A DNA stretch of 64,000 nucleotides from Lysobacter sp. GX 14042 (GTDB lineage: Bacteria > Pseudomonadota > Gammaproteobacteria > Xanthomonadales > Xanthomonadaceae), in assembly GCF_021390425.1 (NCBI RefSeq), contig NZ_JAJUWY010000001.1:496001-560000 (forward strand), in the 5' to 3' direction. The notes below the pieces were generated by a model that had not been told where the DNA came from, ran no database searches, and saw only the letters and a list, made by a program, of their open reading frames with translations. A program made the translations under genes and the position numbers. Each line of letters starts with the position of its first letter. The first letter of the stretch is position 1. This document shows, in pieces, positions 54,516-63,452 of this stretch.

Positions 54516-54549
54516 GGTGCAATACGCCGCCTGCGGCGGCTATCGCACC
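54516..54549. repeat. palindromic intergenic element
   Basis: The arms GGTGC and GCACC, and inner arms GCCGC and GCGGC, make a symmetrical element directly after the stop of the glycine-zipper gene. Elements of the form GGTGCAATA-(GC-rich)-TATTGCACC are frequent in xanthomonad genomes. It could end or protect the mRNA. Confidence 0.5.
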
Positions 54550-55368
54550 CTACTGGTTGCTGGCGGTTTCCAGCGCGGCGGTCTGCAGGACCACCTGGCC
54601 GTCGATCACCGGCAGGCGCTCGGCCGGTCGGTCATCCAGCCGCACGTTGCGCTCCAGGCCCTGGTAGCGGTAGGTCACGTCGTAGCCGACCACCTGGTCC
54701 TCGTTGCCCAGCGAAATGCGCTCGCCAGGCTTGCTGCCGGTGCGCATGGTCGCGGTCTTCCCGTCCGGGGTGCGGTAGGTGACGTTGTAGCCGACCACCG
54801 ACGTGGACTGCGAGGAATCGTTGACGGTATGGCACTGGGTCTCGACCCGCTCCACCACCTGGCCACCGACATGGTTGCGGTCGATGCGGTTGCCGACGAA
54901 ACCACCGGCCACTGCCCCGGCCGCCGTGGCCGCCTTCTTGCCGCGCCCGCCACCGATCTGGTTGCCGAGCAGGCCGCCCACCACCGCACCGGCGACCGTG
55001 CCGCCGACGTTGCCGTCGCGCTCGGGCAGGCGTTCCTGTACCACCACGTCCTCGCACACCTGGCGCGGCGTGGAACTGGTGGTGGTCTCGCGGATCGGAT
55101 CAGTGCCGATCACCGTGGCGAACAGCTCCCGCCGCTCGGTGACCGGGACCACGTTGACCACGTCGGCGTACTCCGGCCCGGCAGCGGGGGTGATCGCGCT
55201 GTCGGCGCCCGCGTCCGCCTGCACTGCCGGCTCGGTGCCGTCCAACGGGATGGCCGGCACCCCGGTGGCGAGCTCCGGCCCCGGCGTGGTGAAGCTGTTG
55301 TAGGCCGCCACGGCGACACCGCCGACCAGAAGCGCCGCTATCGCGACGGCGATCATGTTCTTGTTCAT
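54550..55368 (-). CDS. glycine-zipper 2TM-domain protein, membrane-anchored
   Basis: The 272-residue protein has an N-terminal anchor helix (MIAVAIAALLVGGVAVAAY) and a glycine-zipper pair (about 122-160) with GGTVAGAVVGGLLGNQIGGG and AAGAVAGGFVGNRID, as in YmgG or SlyB relatives. It has a repeated C-terminal half in which VVGYNVTYR and VVGYDVTYR recur 40 residues apart. An envelope or outer-membrane stability role is likely but not shown. The ATG at 55368 has AGGAGG six bases upstream. Confidence 0.8.
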   Translation of the reverse strand: MNKNMIAVAIAALLVGGVAVAAYNSFTTPGPELATGVPAIPLDGTEPAVQADAGADSAITPAAGPEYADVVNVVPVTERRELFATVIGTDPIRETTTSSTPRQVCEDVVVQERLPERDGNVGGTVAGAVVGGLLGNQIGGGRGKKAATAAGAVAGGFVGNRIDRNHVGGQVVERVETQCHTVNDSSQSTSVVGYNVTYRTPDGKTATMRTGSKPGERISLGNEDQVVGYDVTYRYQGLERNVRLDDRPAERLPVIDGQVVLQTAALETASNQ

Positions 55369-55540
55369 CACGTCCCTCCTTTAATGGGCGGGTCCCCCCG
55401 CTGCTGATCCTCGCGCGCATTCCACCACTTCCAGGCTGAACGGACACGCGCACCGGGGCAAGCTGTGACACAGGGCGGCAAACGCACAGGCGGTGCGGCA
55501 CACGTGCTAGCGTCCAGATCCCCGCCCGAGTGCCTCCGCC

Positions 55541-55792
55541 ATGGCCAACCCGCTGCTGCTTCCGCTGCTCGCCTGGGCCCGCCGGCTCAAGTATCCGACC
55601 CTGTTCAAGGTCACCGCGGCGCTGTTCGCCCTGAGTGTGCTGATACCCGACCCGATCCCGATGGTCGACGAGATCCTGCTTGGCCTTGCCACCCTGGCGC
55701 TGGCCAACTGGAAGAACCGCAATGCCCGCACCATCGAGGGCGAGGTGGTCGAGGACTACACCACCCCGCGGGAGAACCGGAACCGCTACTAG
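55541..55792 (+). CDS. small membrane protein (DUF6116-type)
   Basis: The 83-residue product has a hydrophobic helix pair (about residues 20-37 and 43-56) with a conserved-looking joint LIPDPIPMVDEILLGLA, and a charged tail ending in RNRNRY... Arg/Asn residues. Similar proteins next to TatD genes in xanthomonads are called DUF6116; I use that name from memory. The function is unknown. The tatD-like gene starts 8 nt after its stop, so the two are co-transcribed. Confidence 0.7.
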   Translation: MANPLLLPLLAWARRLKYPTLFKVTAALFALSVLIPDPIPMVDEILLGLATLALANWKNRNARTIEGEVVEDYTTPRENRNRY

Positions 55793-55800
55793 GAGCGCCG

Positions 55801-56568
55801 ATGGACCTGGTGGACAGCCATTGCCACCTGGACGTGGCGGCGTTCGACGGCGACCGCGCCGATGTGCTGGCGCGGGCCCGCGACGCGGGTGTGCGGCGGA
55901 TCGTGGTTCCGGCGATCGCCGCGGACAGCTGGGACCGGCTGCAGGCGGTATGCGCGGCGGACGCCGGCCTGTTCCCGGCCCTGGGGCTGCACCCGATGTT
56001 CCTCGACCGGCACCGCCCGGAGCACCTGGACATGCTCGAGCGGCGACTGCAGCGCGGGAACGTGGTGGCGGTCGGCGAATGCGGACTGGACCACTTCGTT
56101 CCCGGCCTGGACCCCGCTTCGCAGCTGCATTACTTCACCGCCCAGCTGGAACTGGCGCGTCAGGCGCGGCTGCCGGTGATCATCCACGCGCGCAGGGCGG
56201 TCGACGAGGTCACCGCGGCGATCCGCCGGGTCGGAGGCCTCACCGGCGTGGTCCACAGTTTCTCCGGCAGCGGACAGCAGGCCCGCGCACTGTGGGACCT
56301 GGGCTTCATGGTCGGCCTCGGTGGACCGGTGACCTTCCCGCGTGCGCAGCGACTGCGCCGGCTGGCGGCCTCGATGCCGGTCGAATACCTGTTGCTGGAA
56401 ACCGATGCTCCCGACCAGCCCGCTTGCGACCACCGCGGCAGCCGCAACGAGCCGGGCTTCCTGCCTACCGTGCTGGAGGCCATCGCCGGCTTGCGGGGCG
56501 AGGACCCGGGCGACATCGCTGCCGCCACCACGGCCAATGCGGAGCGGCTGTTCGGCCTGCCTGCCTAG
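55801..56568 (+). CDS. TatD family metal-dependent hydrolase
   Basis: TatD proteins are metal-dependent deoxyribonucleases with a TIM-barrel fold. The 255-residue protein has the metal ligands in DSHCHLD, VGECGLD (metal-bridging Glu), IHARRAVDE, VHSFSGS and the final LETDAP. All catalytic blocks are present. Its end overlaps the convergent tcdA gene by four bases. Whether it repairs DNA or acts on other substrates here is not known. Confidence 0.92.
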   Translation: MDLVDSHCHLDVAAFDGDRADVLARARDAGVRRIVVPAIAADSWDRLQAVCAADAGLFPALGLHPMFLDRHRPEHLDMLERRLQRGNVVAVGECGLDHFVPGLDPASQLHYFTAQLELARQARLPVIIHARRAVDEVTAAIRRVGGLTGVVHSFSGSGQQARALWDLGFMVGLGGPVTFPRAQRLRRLAASMPVEYLLLETDAPDQPACDHRGSRNEPGFLPTVLEAIAGLRGEDPGDIAAATTANAERLFGLPA

Positions 56569-57380
56569 GCGCCCCTGCGGGCCCTGCCCAGCAGCAGCTC
56601 CAGCGCCTTTCCGGCCATGACGAACGCGAAAGTGCCGGTGACGTGGGTCGCCGCACCCAGCCCCGCTCCGCAGTCCAGCTTGAGCGCGGCATCGGCGTCC
56701 AGGCGCGGCCGCAGCCCGCACACGCTGCCGTCGGCCTGCGGATAGCGGACGTTCTCCAGCGAGTACACCGCCGGCACGCCGAAATAACGGTCGCGGTTGC
56801 GCGGGAAATTGAACTCGCCGCGCAACTTCTTGCGCACCAGCGCCAGCATCGCATCGTGCTCGGTGCGCGACAGGTCGCGCACCCGCACCTGGGTCGGGTC
56901 GACCCGCCCGCCGGCCGAGCCGCACACCACCAGCGGCAGCTTGCGCCGCCGGCACCAGGCGATCATCTCCACCTTGCTGCGGAAGCTGTCGCAGGCGTCG
57001 AGCACCAGGTCGAAGTCGCGATCGAGCAGTGCCTCCAGGTTGGAGGGGGTCAGGAAGCTCTCCACCGCATCGACCTCGATGCGCGGGTTGATCGCCCGGC
57101 AACGCTCCGCCATCGCGGCGACCTTCGGTCGACCGAACTGGCCTTCGTGGGCTGGCAACTGGCGGTTGCTGTTGGACACGCAGATGTCGTCGGCATCGAT
57201 CAGCGTCAGCTGCCCGACCGCGCTGCGGGCCAGCGCCTCGGCCACCCAGGAGCCGACCCCGCCCATGCCCACCACCGCGACCCGACAGCGGGAGAGGCGT
57301 TGCAGCGCACCGGCACCGTAGAGGCGGTCGATGCCGGCGAAACGCTCGATCAGCAGGGAGTCGGTGACAGGGGCGTCCAT
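56565..57380 (-). CDS. tcdA: tRNA threonylcarbamoyladenosine dehydratase
   Basis: TcdA (CsdL) cyclises the t6A residue of tRNAs that read ANN codons. The 271-residue protein has the ThiF/E1-like nucleotide motif VVGMGGVGSWVAEAL, the IDADDI loop, the conserved ICVSNSNRQ block and the DACDSFRSK segment with its conserved Cys/Asp. It lacks the C-terminal domains of true E1 enzymes, as expected. Its start at 57380 is the first ATG with a conserved N-terminus. Confidence 0.93.
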   Translation of the reverse strand: MDAPVTDSLLIERFAGIDRLYGAGALQRLSRCRVAVVGMGGVGSWVAEALARSAVGQLTLIDADDICVSNSNRQLPAHEGQFGRPKVAAMAERCRAINPRIEVDAVESFLTPSNLEALLDRDFDLVLDACDSFRSKVEMIAWCRRRKLPLVVCGSAGGRVDPTQVRVRDLSRTEHDAMLALVRKKLRGEFNFPRNRDRYFGVPAVYSLENVRYPQADGSVCGLRPRLDADAALKLDCGAGLGAATHVTGTFAFVMAGKALELLLGRARRGA

Positions 57381-57463
57381 GGCGCGATTGTAGGGCCCCG
57401 GCCCGGTTGGCCGGTCACCGGCGCGTGCTATCTTCACGCCACTTCCAGCGGAGCCCGAATCCG

Positions 57464-57925
57464 ATGAGCGACACCCAGCCGAACGCGTCCCCCACCAGCA
57501 AGCCGAACCCGGCCGCGCGTTACCTGTTCATGCTGCTGCTCGGGCTGGTGATCGGCGTGATCGGCACGGTGATGGCCCTGCGCGCCATCGAAGGCGGCAA
57601 GACCTGGCAGGACCATTACCCGCACGCGACCATGCACCTGTTCCAGGCCCATGCCGCGCAGCTGGGCGCCAAGGTGAAGGGCAACCGCTGCGGCGCGACC
57701 GACTCGCTGCCGCACCTGCAGGCGCTGCGTACCCTGGCCAACGACCTCGAGCCCGCTTTCCCCGGCCTGGCCGATGACGCGCGCTTCGCCGACCACGCCG
57801 CAGCCATGCGCGCGACCCTGGACGGGGCTTTGGCGAACCCGCCGCTGAGCTGCGAGGGACTGGGCGAAACGGCATCGAAGATCGGGGAAACCTGCAAGGC
57901 CTGCCACCAGGATTTCCGTACCTGA
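57464..57925 (+). CDS. membrane-anchored cytochrome c'-like protein
   Basis: The 153-residue protein has one N-terminal helix (about residues 19-43) that probably anchors it, a helical domain, and a single heme-attachment motif CKACH (C144 to H148) near the C-terminus. That position of the heme motif is typical of cytochrome c' and c-556 proteins, which bind gas ligands or shuttle electrons in the periplasm. The exact function is unknown. It lies between tcdA (divergent) and the SlyB-like gene. Confidence 0.8.
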   Translation: MSDTQPNASPTSKPNPAARYLFMLLLGLVIGVIGTVMALRAIEGGKTWQDHYPHATMHLFQAHAAQLGAKVKGNRCGATDSLPHLQALRTLANDLEPAFPGLADDARFADHAAAMRATLDGALANPPLSCEGLGETASKIGETCKACHQDFRT

Positions 57926-58080
57926 AGTGCTGCGCCCGCGGCGACGGCAGGCTCACCGCGGCGGGCGCACCGCAACTGAGCCGTTGCGGGTGCGCTTGAT
58001 GGGGAATTCACTGGAACGCTCCTAGCGTGGGCGACGTGGCCGGCTTGCGGCCATTCGCCCTTCCCCAGCAGGAGATGCAC

Positions 58081-58557
58081 ATGAACATCCATCGCCTCGG
58101 CCTCCTCGGCGTGTCCGCAGCGGCCAGCCTCGCGCTCGCTGGTTGCGCGACCCCGGGTTACAGCAATTCCGGTTATTCAAACGCCGGCGGCTACGGAGCC
58201 GGCCCGACCAGCGCGAACTGCATGGACTGCGGCACCGTGACCCGCATCGACCAGGTGGCCGGCAGTTCGGTCCCGCAGGCCACCGGTGGCGTGATCGGTG
58301 GCCTGGTCGGCGCCGCCGCGGGTCGTGAGCTGGCGGACGACAAGAGTTCCGGCCGGCGCAACACCGCGACCGCCGTGGGCGCGGTCGCCGGCGCGGTGGC
58401 CGGCAACGCAATCCAGAACCGGGTCGAGAACGCGACCTACAACGTGCAGGTCCGCATGAGTGACGGGCGCACAACCACGGTCACGCAGAACGACCTGGGC
58501 GGGATCCGCGTGGGGTCGGCCGTGCGGGTATACAACGGGCGCGCTTGGGCGCAGTAG
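58081..58557 (+). CDS. SlyB-like outer-membrane lipoprotein
   Basis: The 158-residue protein has a lipoprotein signal with lipobox LAGC at about residues 19-22. A Gly/Tyr/Ser-rich linker (YSNSGYSNAGGYG) is followed by a glycine-zipper pair (GGVIGGLVGAAAGREL and AVGAVAGAVAGNAIQ) and a C-terminal beta-rich tail. This is the pattern of SlyB/Pcp, which supports outer-membrane stability under stress. Two cysteines flank TVTRIDQVAG. The AGGAG of its Shine-Dalgarno is clear. Confidence 0.88.
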   Translation: MNIHRLGLLGVSAAASLALAGCATPGYSNSGYSNAGGYGAGPTSANCMDCGTVTRIDQVAGSSVPQATGGVIGGLVGAAAGRELADDKSSGRRNTATAVGAVAGAVAGNAIQNRVENATYNVQVRMSDGRTTTVTQNDLGGIRVGSAVRVYNGRAWAQ

Positions 58558-58577
58558 CGGATCCGGTGCCGCCAAAC

Positions 58578-58609
58578 GAAAACGGCCCGCGTCTGCGGGC
58601 CGTTTTTTC
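58578..58609. terminator. bidirectional rho-independent terminator
   Basis: AAAACGGCCCGC pairs with GCGGGCCGTTTT around a GTCT loop, with a T run on the plus strand and an A run that reads as T on the minus strand. It separates the convergent SlyB-like and cold-shock genes and can end both transcripts. Confidence 0.9.
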
Positions 58610-58625
58610 TGTCCGGGTGCTGCGC

Positions 58626-58835
58626 TCAGAGCGGCTGCACCGCATCGGCCTGGAGGCCCTTCTGGCCCTGCACGACGGTGAACGTGACCTGCTGGCCCTC
58701 CTGCAGGCTCTTGAAGCCTTCGGTCTGGATGGCACGGAAGTGGACGAACACGTCTTCGCCGTTCTCACGGCTGATGAAGCCAAAACCCTTGGCGTCGTTG
58801 AACCACTTGACGGTTCCGGTCTCTCGGTTGGACAT
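58626..58835 (-). CDS. cold-shock protein (CspA family)
   Basis: The 69-residue protein is a single cold-shock domain, an RNA chaperone of the OB fold. Its RNP1 is KGFGFI and RNP2 is DVFVHF, both with conserved aromatics, within [19 protein letters not shown]. It fits the CspA/CspD size. The ATG at 58835 begins the domain. The upstream 116 nt could hold a structured 5' UTR, as cold-shock genes often have, but I did not define one. Confidence 0.95.
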   Translation of the reverse strand: MSNRETGTVKWFNDAKGFGFISRENGEDVFVHFRAIQTEGFKSLQEGQQVTFTVVQGQKGLQADAVQPL

Positions 58836-58951
58836 CTGACTTGCTCCTGGAGCATGAGCTGGTTGGTGACGATTTGCAGAAAGTACAGCTGGCTCGGGCA
58901 GAATGCAACGGCAGCTGAACGGATTGCCCACCTTCCACACAAGGAGTCTCC

Positions 58952-59437
58952 GTGGACCTCCAGGCACTGTATTACACCCTCGCCCTGCTCCTGGTCCTGG
59001 TCGGTATCGCCGGGGTCGTCCTGCCGGCACTCCCCGGCCTTCCGCTGGTTTTCGGCGGCATGCTGCTGGCGGCCTGGGCCGGCGGGTTCGAGCGCATCGG
59101 CGTGGCCACGCTGGTGCTGCTCGGCCTGCTGACGCTGCTCTCGATCGCGGTGGATTTCCTGGCTTCCGCAGTGGGTGCCAGGCGGGCCGGGGCCAGCCGG
59201 CTGGCGGTGCTCGGGGCGGTCGCGGGCTCGATCGTCGGCCTGTTCTTCGGGTTGCCGGGCCTGCTGGCGGGCCCGTTCGTCGGCGCATTGGCCGGGGAAT
59301 GGCTGCAGGTACGCAGGCTGGGCCAGGCCGCTCGGGTGGGCGTGGCCACGTGGATCGGCCTGCTGCTGGGCAGTGCGCTGAAGCTGGGACTGGCGTTCGC
59401 GATGCTGGGCCTGTTCGCCTTCGCGTGGTTCTTCTAG
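58952..59437 (+). CDS. DUF456 family membrane protein
   Basis: The 161-residue protein is mostly membrane helices and shows the DUF456 pattern ([22 protein letters not shown] near the start and [23 protein letters not shown] in the middle, here read in parts). The function of the family is unknown; the Pro/Gly-rich loops resemble small transport or channel proteins. The GTG start has AAGGAG five bases upstream, better than any nearby ATG. It precedes the phospholipid run on the same strand. Confidence 0.85.
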   Translation: MDLQALYYTLALLLVLVGIAGVVLPALPGLPLVFGGMLLAAWAGGFERIGVATLVLLGLLTLLSIAVDFLASAVGARRAGASRLAVLGAVAGSIVGLFFGLPGLLAGPFVGALAGEWLQVRRLGQAARVGVATWIGLLLGSALKLGLAFAMLGLFAFAWFF

Positions 59438-59522
59438 GACGCCGATCCCGTCTCCGGCGGCTTTCTTCACGCCGGTTTGTTCGCCTGGCCGTCACAGTCC
59501 TGAAGCTGAACGGGAGGGGCCA

Positions 59523-60812
59523 ATGCCGCGCTGGAGCCGCAGACGCATGAGCTGGATCATCGTGATGACCGTGATTGCGACCGCCGTCGCGGTGGTGCTG
59601 GGGATCAACTTCGTCACTCCGGAAAAGAAGCTGGAGCGGCGCATCGAGCACCGCTACGCGGTCGCCGACGCCCAGTTCCTGCGCGAGATGTCGGTGATGC
59701 TCGGCCCGTCGGTGATCGGCGGCAACAAGGTGGTGGCCTACAACAACGGCGACGAGATCTTCCCGGCGATGCTGGAGGCGATTCGCGGCGCCGAGGTCTC
59801 GCTCACCTTCGAGACCTACGTCTACTGGTCAGGCGAGGTGGGCGAGCGCTTTGCTAAGGCCCTTGCCGAGCGATCGCGCGCCGGCATCCCCGTGCACGTG
59901 ACGATCGACTGGGTCGGCAGCGTCAAGATGGACCAGGCGCTGCTGGACCTGATGGAGGAGGCCGGCGTGGAGGTCGAGCGCTACCGCCCGCTGCACTGGT
60001 ACAACCTGGGCCGCATGAACAACCGCACCCACCGCAAGCTGCTGGTGGTGGACGGCCGCATCGGCTTCACCGGCGGCGTCGGCATTGCCGACGAGTGGCA
60101 GGGCCACGCCCAGGACCCCGACCACTGGCGGGACATGCATTTCCGCATCGAAGGGCCGGTGGTCGCGCAGTTCCAGGCCGCGTTCAACGACAACTGGATC
60201 AAGACCACCGGCGAGGTGCTCAACGGATCGGTGTACTTCCCGCCGCTCGAGCCGGCGGGCGACATCAACGCACACCTGTTCATCGCCTCGCCGGCCGGTG
60301 GCAGCGAAAGCATGCACCTGATGTACCTGATGGCGGTCGCCGCCGCCGAACACAGCATCGACCTGGCCGCGTCCTACTTCGTGCCCGACAAGCTGGTCAT
60401 GGGGGCGCTGCTGCAGGCGCGCGAGCGGGGCGTGCGCATCCGGGTACTGCTGCCGGGTCCCCACATCGATTCGGAGATGGTGCGTGTCAGCTCCAGGGCC
60501 GAGTGGGGCCCGCTGCTGCGCGCCGGCGTCGAGATCCACGAATACCAGCCGACGATGTTCCACAACAAGCTGATGATCATCGACAACGAGCTGGTGTCGC
60601 TGGGCTCGACCAACTTCGACATCCGCTCCTTCCGCCTCAACGACGAGGCGAGCCTGAACGTCTACGATCACGATTTCGCCGCCCGGATGACCGCTGTCTT
60701 CGAGCAGGACCTGGAGCAGGCCAAGCCGTACACCCTTGAGCAGTGGCTGGCACGACCGTGGCGCGAGCGCATGGCCGAGCGGGTGCTGCTGCCGATCAAG
60801 TCGCAACTGTAG
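59523..60812 (+). CDS. phospholipase D / cardiolipin synthase family protein
   Basis: The 429-residue protein has an N-terminal anchor helix and two HKD catalytic motifs: HRKLLVVDG near residue 175 and HNKLMIIDN near 350. This is the arrangement of ClsA/ClsB cardiolipin synthases, which join two phosphatidylglycerols or act on phosphatidylethanolamine. The closest fit by layout is the ClsB type. The Shine-Dalgarno GGGAGG is strong. It lies 9 nt upstream of the MscS gene on the same strand, starting a run of phospholipid genes. Confidence 0.9.
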   Translation: MPRWSRRRMSWIIVMTVIATAVAVVLGINFVTPEKKLERRIEHRYAVADAQFLREMSVMLGPSVIGGNKVVAYNNGDEIFPAMLEAIRGAEVSLTFETYVYWSGEVGERFAKALAERSRAGIPVHVTIDWVGSVKMDQALLDLMEEAGVEVERYRPLHWYNLGRMNNRTHRKLLVVDGRIGFTGGVGIADEWQGHAQDPDHWRDMHFRIEGPVVAQFQAAFNDNWIKTTGEVLNGSVYFPPLEPAGDINAHLFIASPAGGSESMHLMYLMAVAAAEHSIDLAASYFVPDKLVMGALLQARERGVRIRVLLPGPHIDSEMVRVSSRAEWGPLLRAGVEIHEYQPTMFHNKLMIIDNELVSLGSTNFDIRSFRLNDEASLNVYDHDFAARMTAVFEQDLEQAKPYTLEQWLARPWRERMAERVLLPIKSQL

Positions 60813-60821
60813 AGGGCACCC

Positions 60822-62279
60822 ATGAGGCATCCACTCCATTACCTGCTGCCTGCGTTGCTGGCTGTGCTGGTGGCGTTGCCGCTGGTCACGGCGGCCCAGG
60901 AGGGCTCCGATGCACCCGCGGCCGGGCTGCCGGCCAGCGAAGACGGCGCCGATGCGCCGCCGGTCGAAGCCGTTACACCGGCCGATGCCCCCGCGCCCGA
61001 CAGCGACGACGACACACCGCCACCGGAGCCCGATCCCGCCGAGCTGCAGGCCGTCGCCGCCGAGGCCGAGGCCCAGGCCCGGGAACAGCAGCGCACCGAA
61101 CTGGAGGCGGCCCAGACGATCGCCCGTCGATTCCGCGACATGCCCGGCATGGAGAACGTGACCGTCACCGTGCAGGGCGGCACCGCGCGGCTGGCCGGCG
61201 AGGTCGTGGACGTGGAGAGCCGCCTGCTGGCCGAGCAGGTCGCCGGCCGGCAGGAAGGCGTCCAGACGGTGGAGAACCGCATCACCCTCAGCACCAACCT
61301 GGGCGACAGGCTCAACACCGCGATGCGCCAGGTGATGGACCGGCTCATCCAGCTGGTCGCGGCGTTGCCGGTGCTGGCCGTGGCCATCGCCATCGTGGTG
61401 CTGGGCTGGTGGGTCGGCAAGTTGCTGGGGCGCCGCGCCGGGCACCGCCAATGGCGTGGCGAGAACCCCTACACCGCCAGCCTGGTCCAGCGCTTCGTCA
61501 CCTGGGCCACCATGCTGGTGGCGCTGCTGATCGCCCTCGACCTGCTGGGCGCCACCGCGGTCGCCGGCGCCGTGCTGGGGTCGGCCGGCGTGATCGGCCT
61601 GGTGATCGGCTTTGCCTTCAAGGACATCGCCGAGAACTACGTCGCCGGCGTGCTGCTCAGCCTGCGCCGGCCGTTCGCCCCCGGGGAGGCGTTGCGCATC
61701 GACAGCTACGACGGCACCGTGGCCGCGCTCACCTCGCGCACCACGGTGCTGGTCACCGCCGACGGCAACCAGCTCAACCTGCCCAATGCCCTGGTGTTCA
61801 AGTCGGTGGTACTGAACTTCAGCCGCAACCCGAACCGGCGCTTCGACTTCGTGATCCCGATCGACGGGTGCGAGTCCCTCGTCAACGCCCAGGAGGTTGC
61901 GATCAAGGCGATCGCCTGCGTCGACGGCGTGCTCACCGACCCGGCGCCGTCGTGGACGGTGCAGGAGTACGACGGGAACGCGGTGAGGCTGCAGTTCTTC
62001 GGCTGGATCAACCAGCGCGGCACCGACCTGGGCAAGGCCCGCAGTGCCGCGATCCATGCCGTGCGCACGCGCTTCGCCGAAGCCGGGATCCTGGATGCAC
62101 CGCGCTCGATCCAGTACATCGCCCGGCTGCCGGGTGACGACCCGGCGCGTGACCGGACTCCGGATGTCGCCGACCAGGCGCTCCCGGAGACCTCGGTCAA
62201 CCGCGAACTCGACGCCCAGGTCGAGGCCGAACGCCTGGCCCACGCCAACGTCGACCTGATCGGGAGCGAGAAACCGTGA
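60822..62279 (+). CDS. MscS-type mechanosensitive channel with a BON-like domain
   Basis: The 485-residue protein has a signal peptide, a disordered Asp/Glu/Pro-rich stretch (about 25-75), a BON-like domain (about 100-165; VTVQGGTARLAGEVVDVES) that could bind membranes or lipids, and then an MscS core. In the core the helices near 170-260 include the pore-lining Gly/Ala-rich helix (AGAVLGSAGVIGLVIGFAFKDIAENYVAG), given here in parts. The beta and cytoplasmic cage domains follow. It should release solutes when the membrane is stretched. Its TGA overlaps the next GTG start. Confidence 0.9.
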   Translation: MRHPLHYLLPALLAVLVALPLVTAAQEGSDAPAAGLPASEDGADAPPVEAVTPADAPAPDSDDDTPPPEPDPAELQAVAAEAEAQAREQQRTELEAAQTIARRFRDMPGMENVTVTVQGGTARLAGEVVDVESRLLAEQVAGRQEGVQTVENRITLSTNLGDRLNTAMRQVMDRLIQLVAALPVLAVAIAIVVLGWWVGKLLGRRAGHRQWRGENPYTASLVQRFVTWATMLVALLIALDLLGATAVAGAVLGSAGVIGLVIGFAFKDIAENYVAGVLLSLRRPFAPGEALRIDSYDGTVAALTSRTTVLVTADGNQLNLPNALVFKSVVLNFSRNPNRRFDFVIPIDGCESLVNAQEVAIKAIACVDGVLTDPAPSWTVQEYDGNAVRLQFFGWINQRGTDLGKARSAAIHAVRTRFAEAGILDAPRSIQYIARLPGDDPARDRTPDVADQALPETSVNRELDAQVEAERLAHANVDLIGSEKP

Positions 62280-63451
62280 ACGTGCGCCGGGCGACCGTCC
62301 TGCCGGCCGGCGCGCTGCTGCTCGCATTGTTCACGGGACCGGCACCGGCACAGCAGCCCGCGGCACCACCGGAGCCCTCCGCCTGCACCTCGATCGACGT
62401 CGACGCCGAGCGGCTGCGCTGCTACGACGCCGCCCTGGGGCGCGCGGCGGCGACTCCCGAGGAGGCCGACGCGCTGGCCGCACGGGCCCGCCAGCTTGCC
62501 GCCGAGCTGGACCGGGCCAGCGTCGAGGGCCGCCGCGAACTGCCGGCCCGCGACCGGGCACGCCACGCGTTGAGTGACCTGTTCCGGTCCGAGGGCGGCA
62601 GCGAGATCGACGCCCACATCGCCAACGCCGGAAAGGGCGGGCTGCTGGACCGCCGCTGGGAACTGGCCCGCGACTCCAAGCTGGGCACCTTCAATTTCCG
62701 CGGCTACAAGCCGGTCTACCTGCTGCCGGTGTTCTGGTCGGCCAACCCCAACGAACGCCCCACTCCCTCGGGCGGGGGCGACGAGCACGGCAACGTGGAA
62801 GGCGGCGCGCTGGACGACGTCGAGGCCAAGTTCCAGATCAGCTTCAAGACCAAGGCGATGGAGAACATCCTCGGCGACAACGGCGACCTGTGGCTGGGCT
62901 ATACCCAGAGCTCGCGCTGGCAGGTGTTCAACAGCGAGGCCTCGCGGCCGTTCCGCGAGACCAACTACGAGCCGGAGGCGCTGCTGGTGTTCCGCACCGG
63001 CTACTCGCTGGGGGGCTGGCGCGGGCGGATGTGGGGGCTGGGCATCAACCACCAGTCCAATGGCCGCGGCGATCCGTACTCGCGCAGCTGGAACCGGGTG
63101 GTCGGCGTGGTCGGGTTCGACCGCGACAACTGGGCACTGACGATCCGCCCGTGGTGGCGGATCAGCGAGAACGGCGAGGACGACAACCCCGGCATCGAGG
63201 ACTACATCGGCCGCGGTGACATGACCCTGGTCCACGTGCACGACGGCCATGAATTCTCGTTGATGGCGCGGCACTCGCTGCGCACCGGCGAGGACTCGCG
63301 CGGCGCGCTGCGCTTCACCTGGGCGTTCCCGCTCGGCGACAACATCCGCGGGCACCTGCAGGTGTTCGACGGCTACGGCGAGAGCCTGATCGACTACGAC
63401 CACCGCTCCACCCACGTCGGGCTGGGCGTCTCGCTGCTCGAGTGGTTCTGA
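62276..63451 (+). CDS. pldA: outer-membrane phospholipase A
   Basis: PldA is a beta-barrel enzyme that cleaves phospholipids exposed in the outer leaflet. The 391-residue protein has a signal peptide (about 1-25), an extra hydrophilic and coiled-coil-like N-terminal part (about 30-100), then the barrel with the catalytic NHQSNGR (His and Ser of the triad) and an aromatic C-terminal Phe (LLEWF), as for barrel proteins. The GTG start overlaps the MscS stop by four bases. The extra N-terminal region is unusual compared with E. coli PldA. Confidence 0.92.
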   Translation: MNVRRATVLPAGALLLALFTGPAPAQQPAAPPEPSACTSIDVDAERLRCYDAALGRAAATPEEADALAARARQLAAELDRASVEGRRELPARDRARHALSDLFRSEGGSEIDAHIANAGKGGLLDRRWELARDSKLGTFNFRGYKPVYLLPVFWSANPNERPTPSGGGDEHGNVEGGALDDVEAKFQISFKTKAMENILGDNGDLWLGYTQSSRWQVFNSEASRPFRETNYEPEALLVFRTGYSLGGWRGRMWGLGINHQSNGRGDPYSRSWNRVVGVVGFDRDNWALTIRPWWRISENGEDDNPGIEDYIGRGDMTLVHVHDGHEFSLMARHSLRTGEDSRGALRFTWAFPLGDNIRGHLQVFDGYGESLIDYDHRSTHVGLGVSLLEWF

Positions 63452-63452
63452 G

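Noticed and set aside
50240-54667. A plus-strand open frame of about 1475 codons covering the E1, GNAT and gcdH genes
   Set aside because: It is antisense to well-conserved genes, has skewed composition rich in Arg, His, Gln and Pro, and has no recognisable domain. Long antisense frames are expected at 70% GC.
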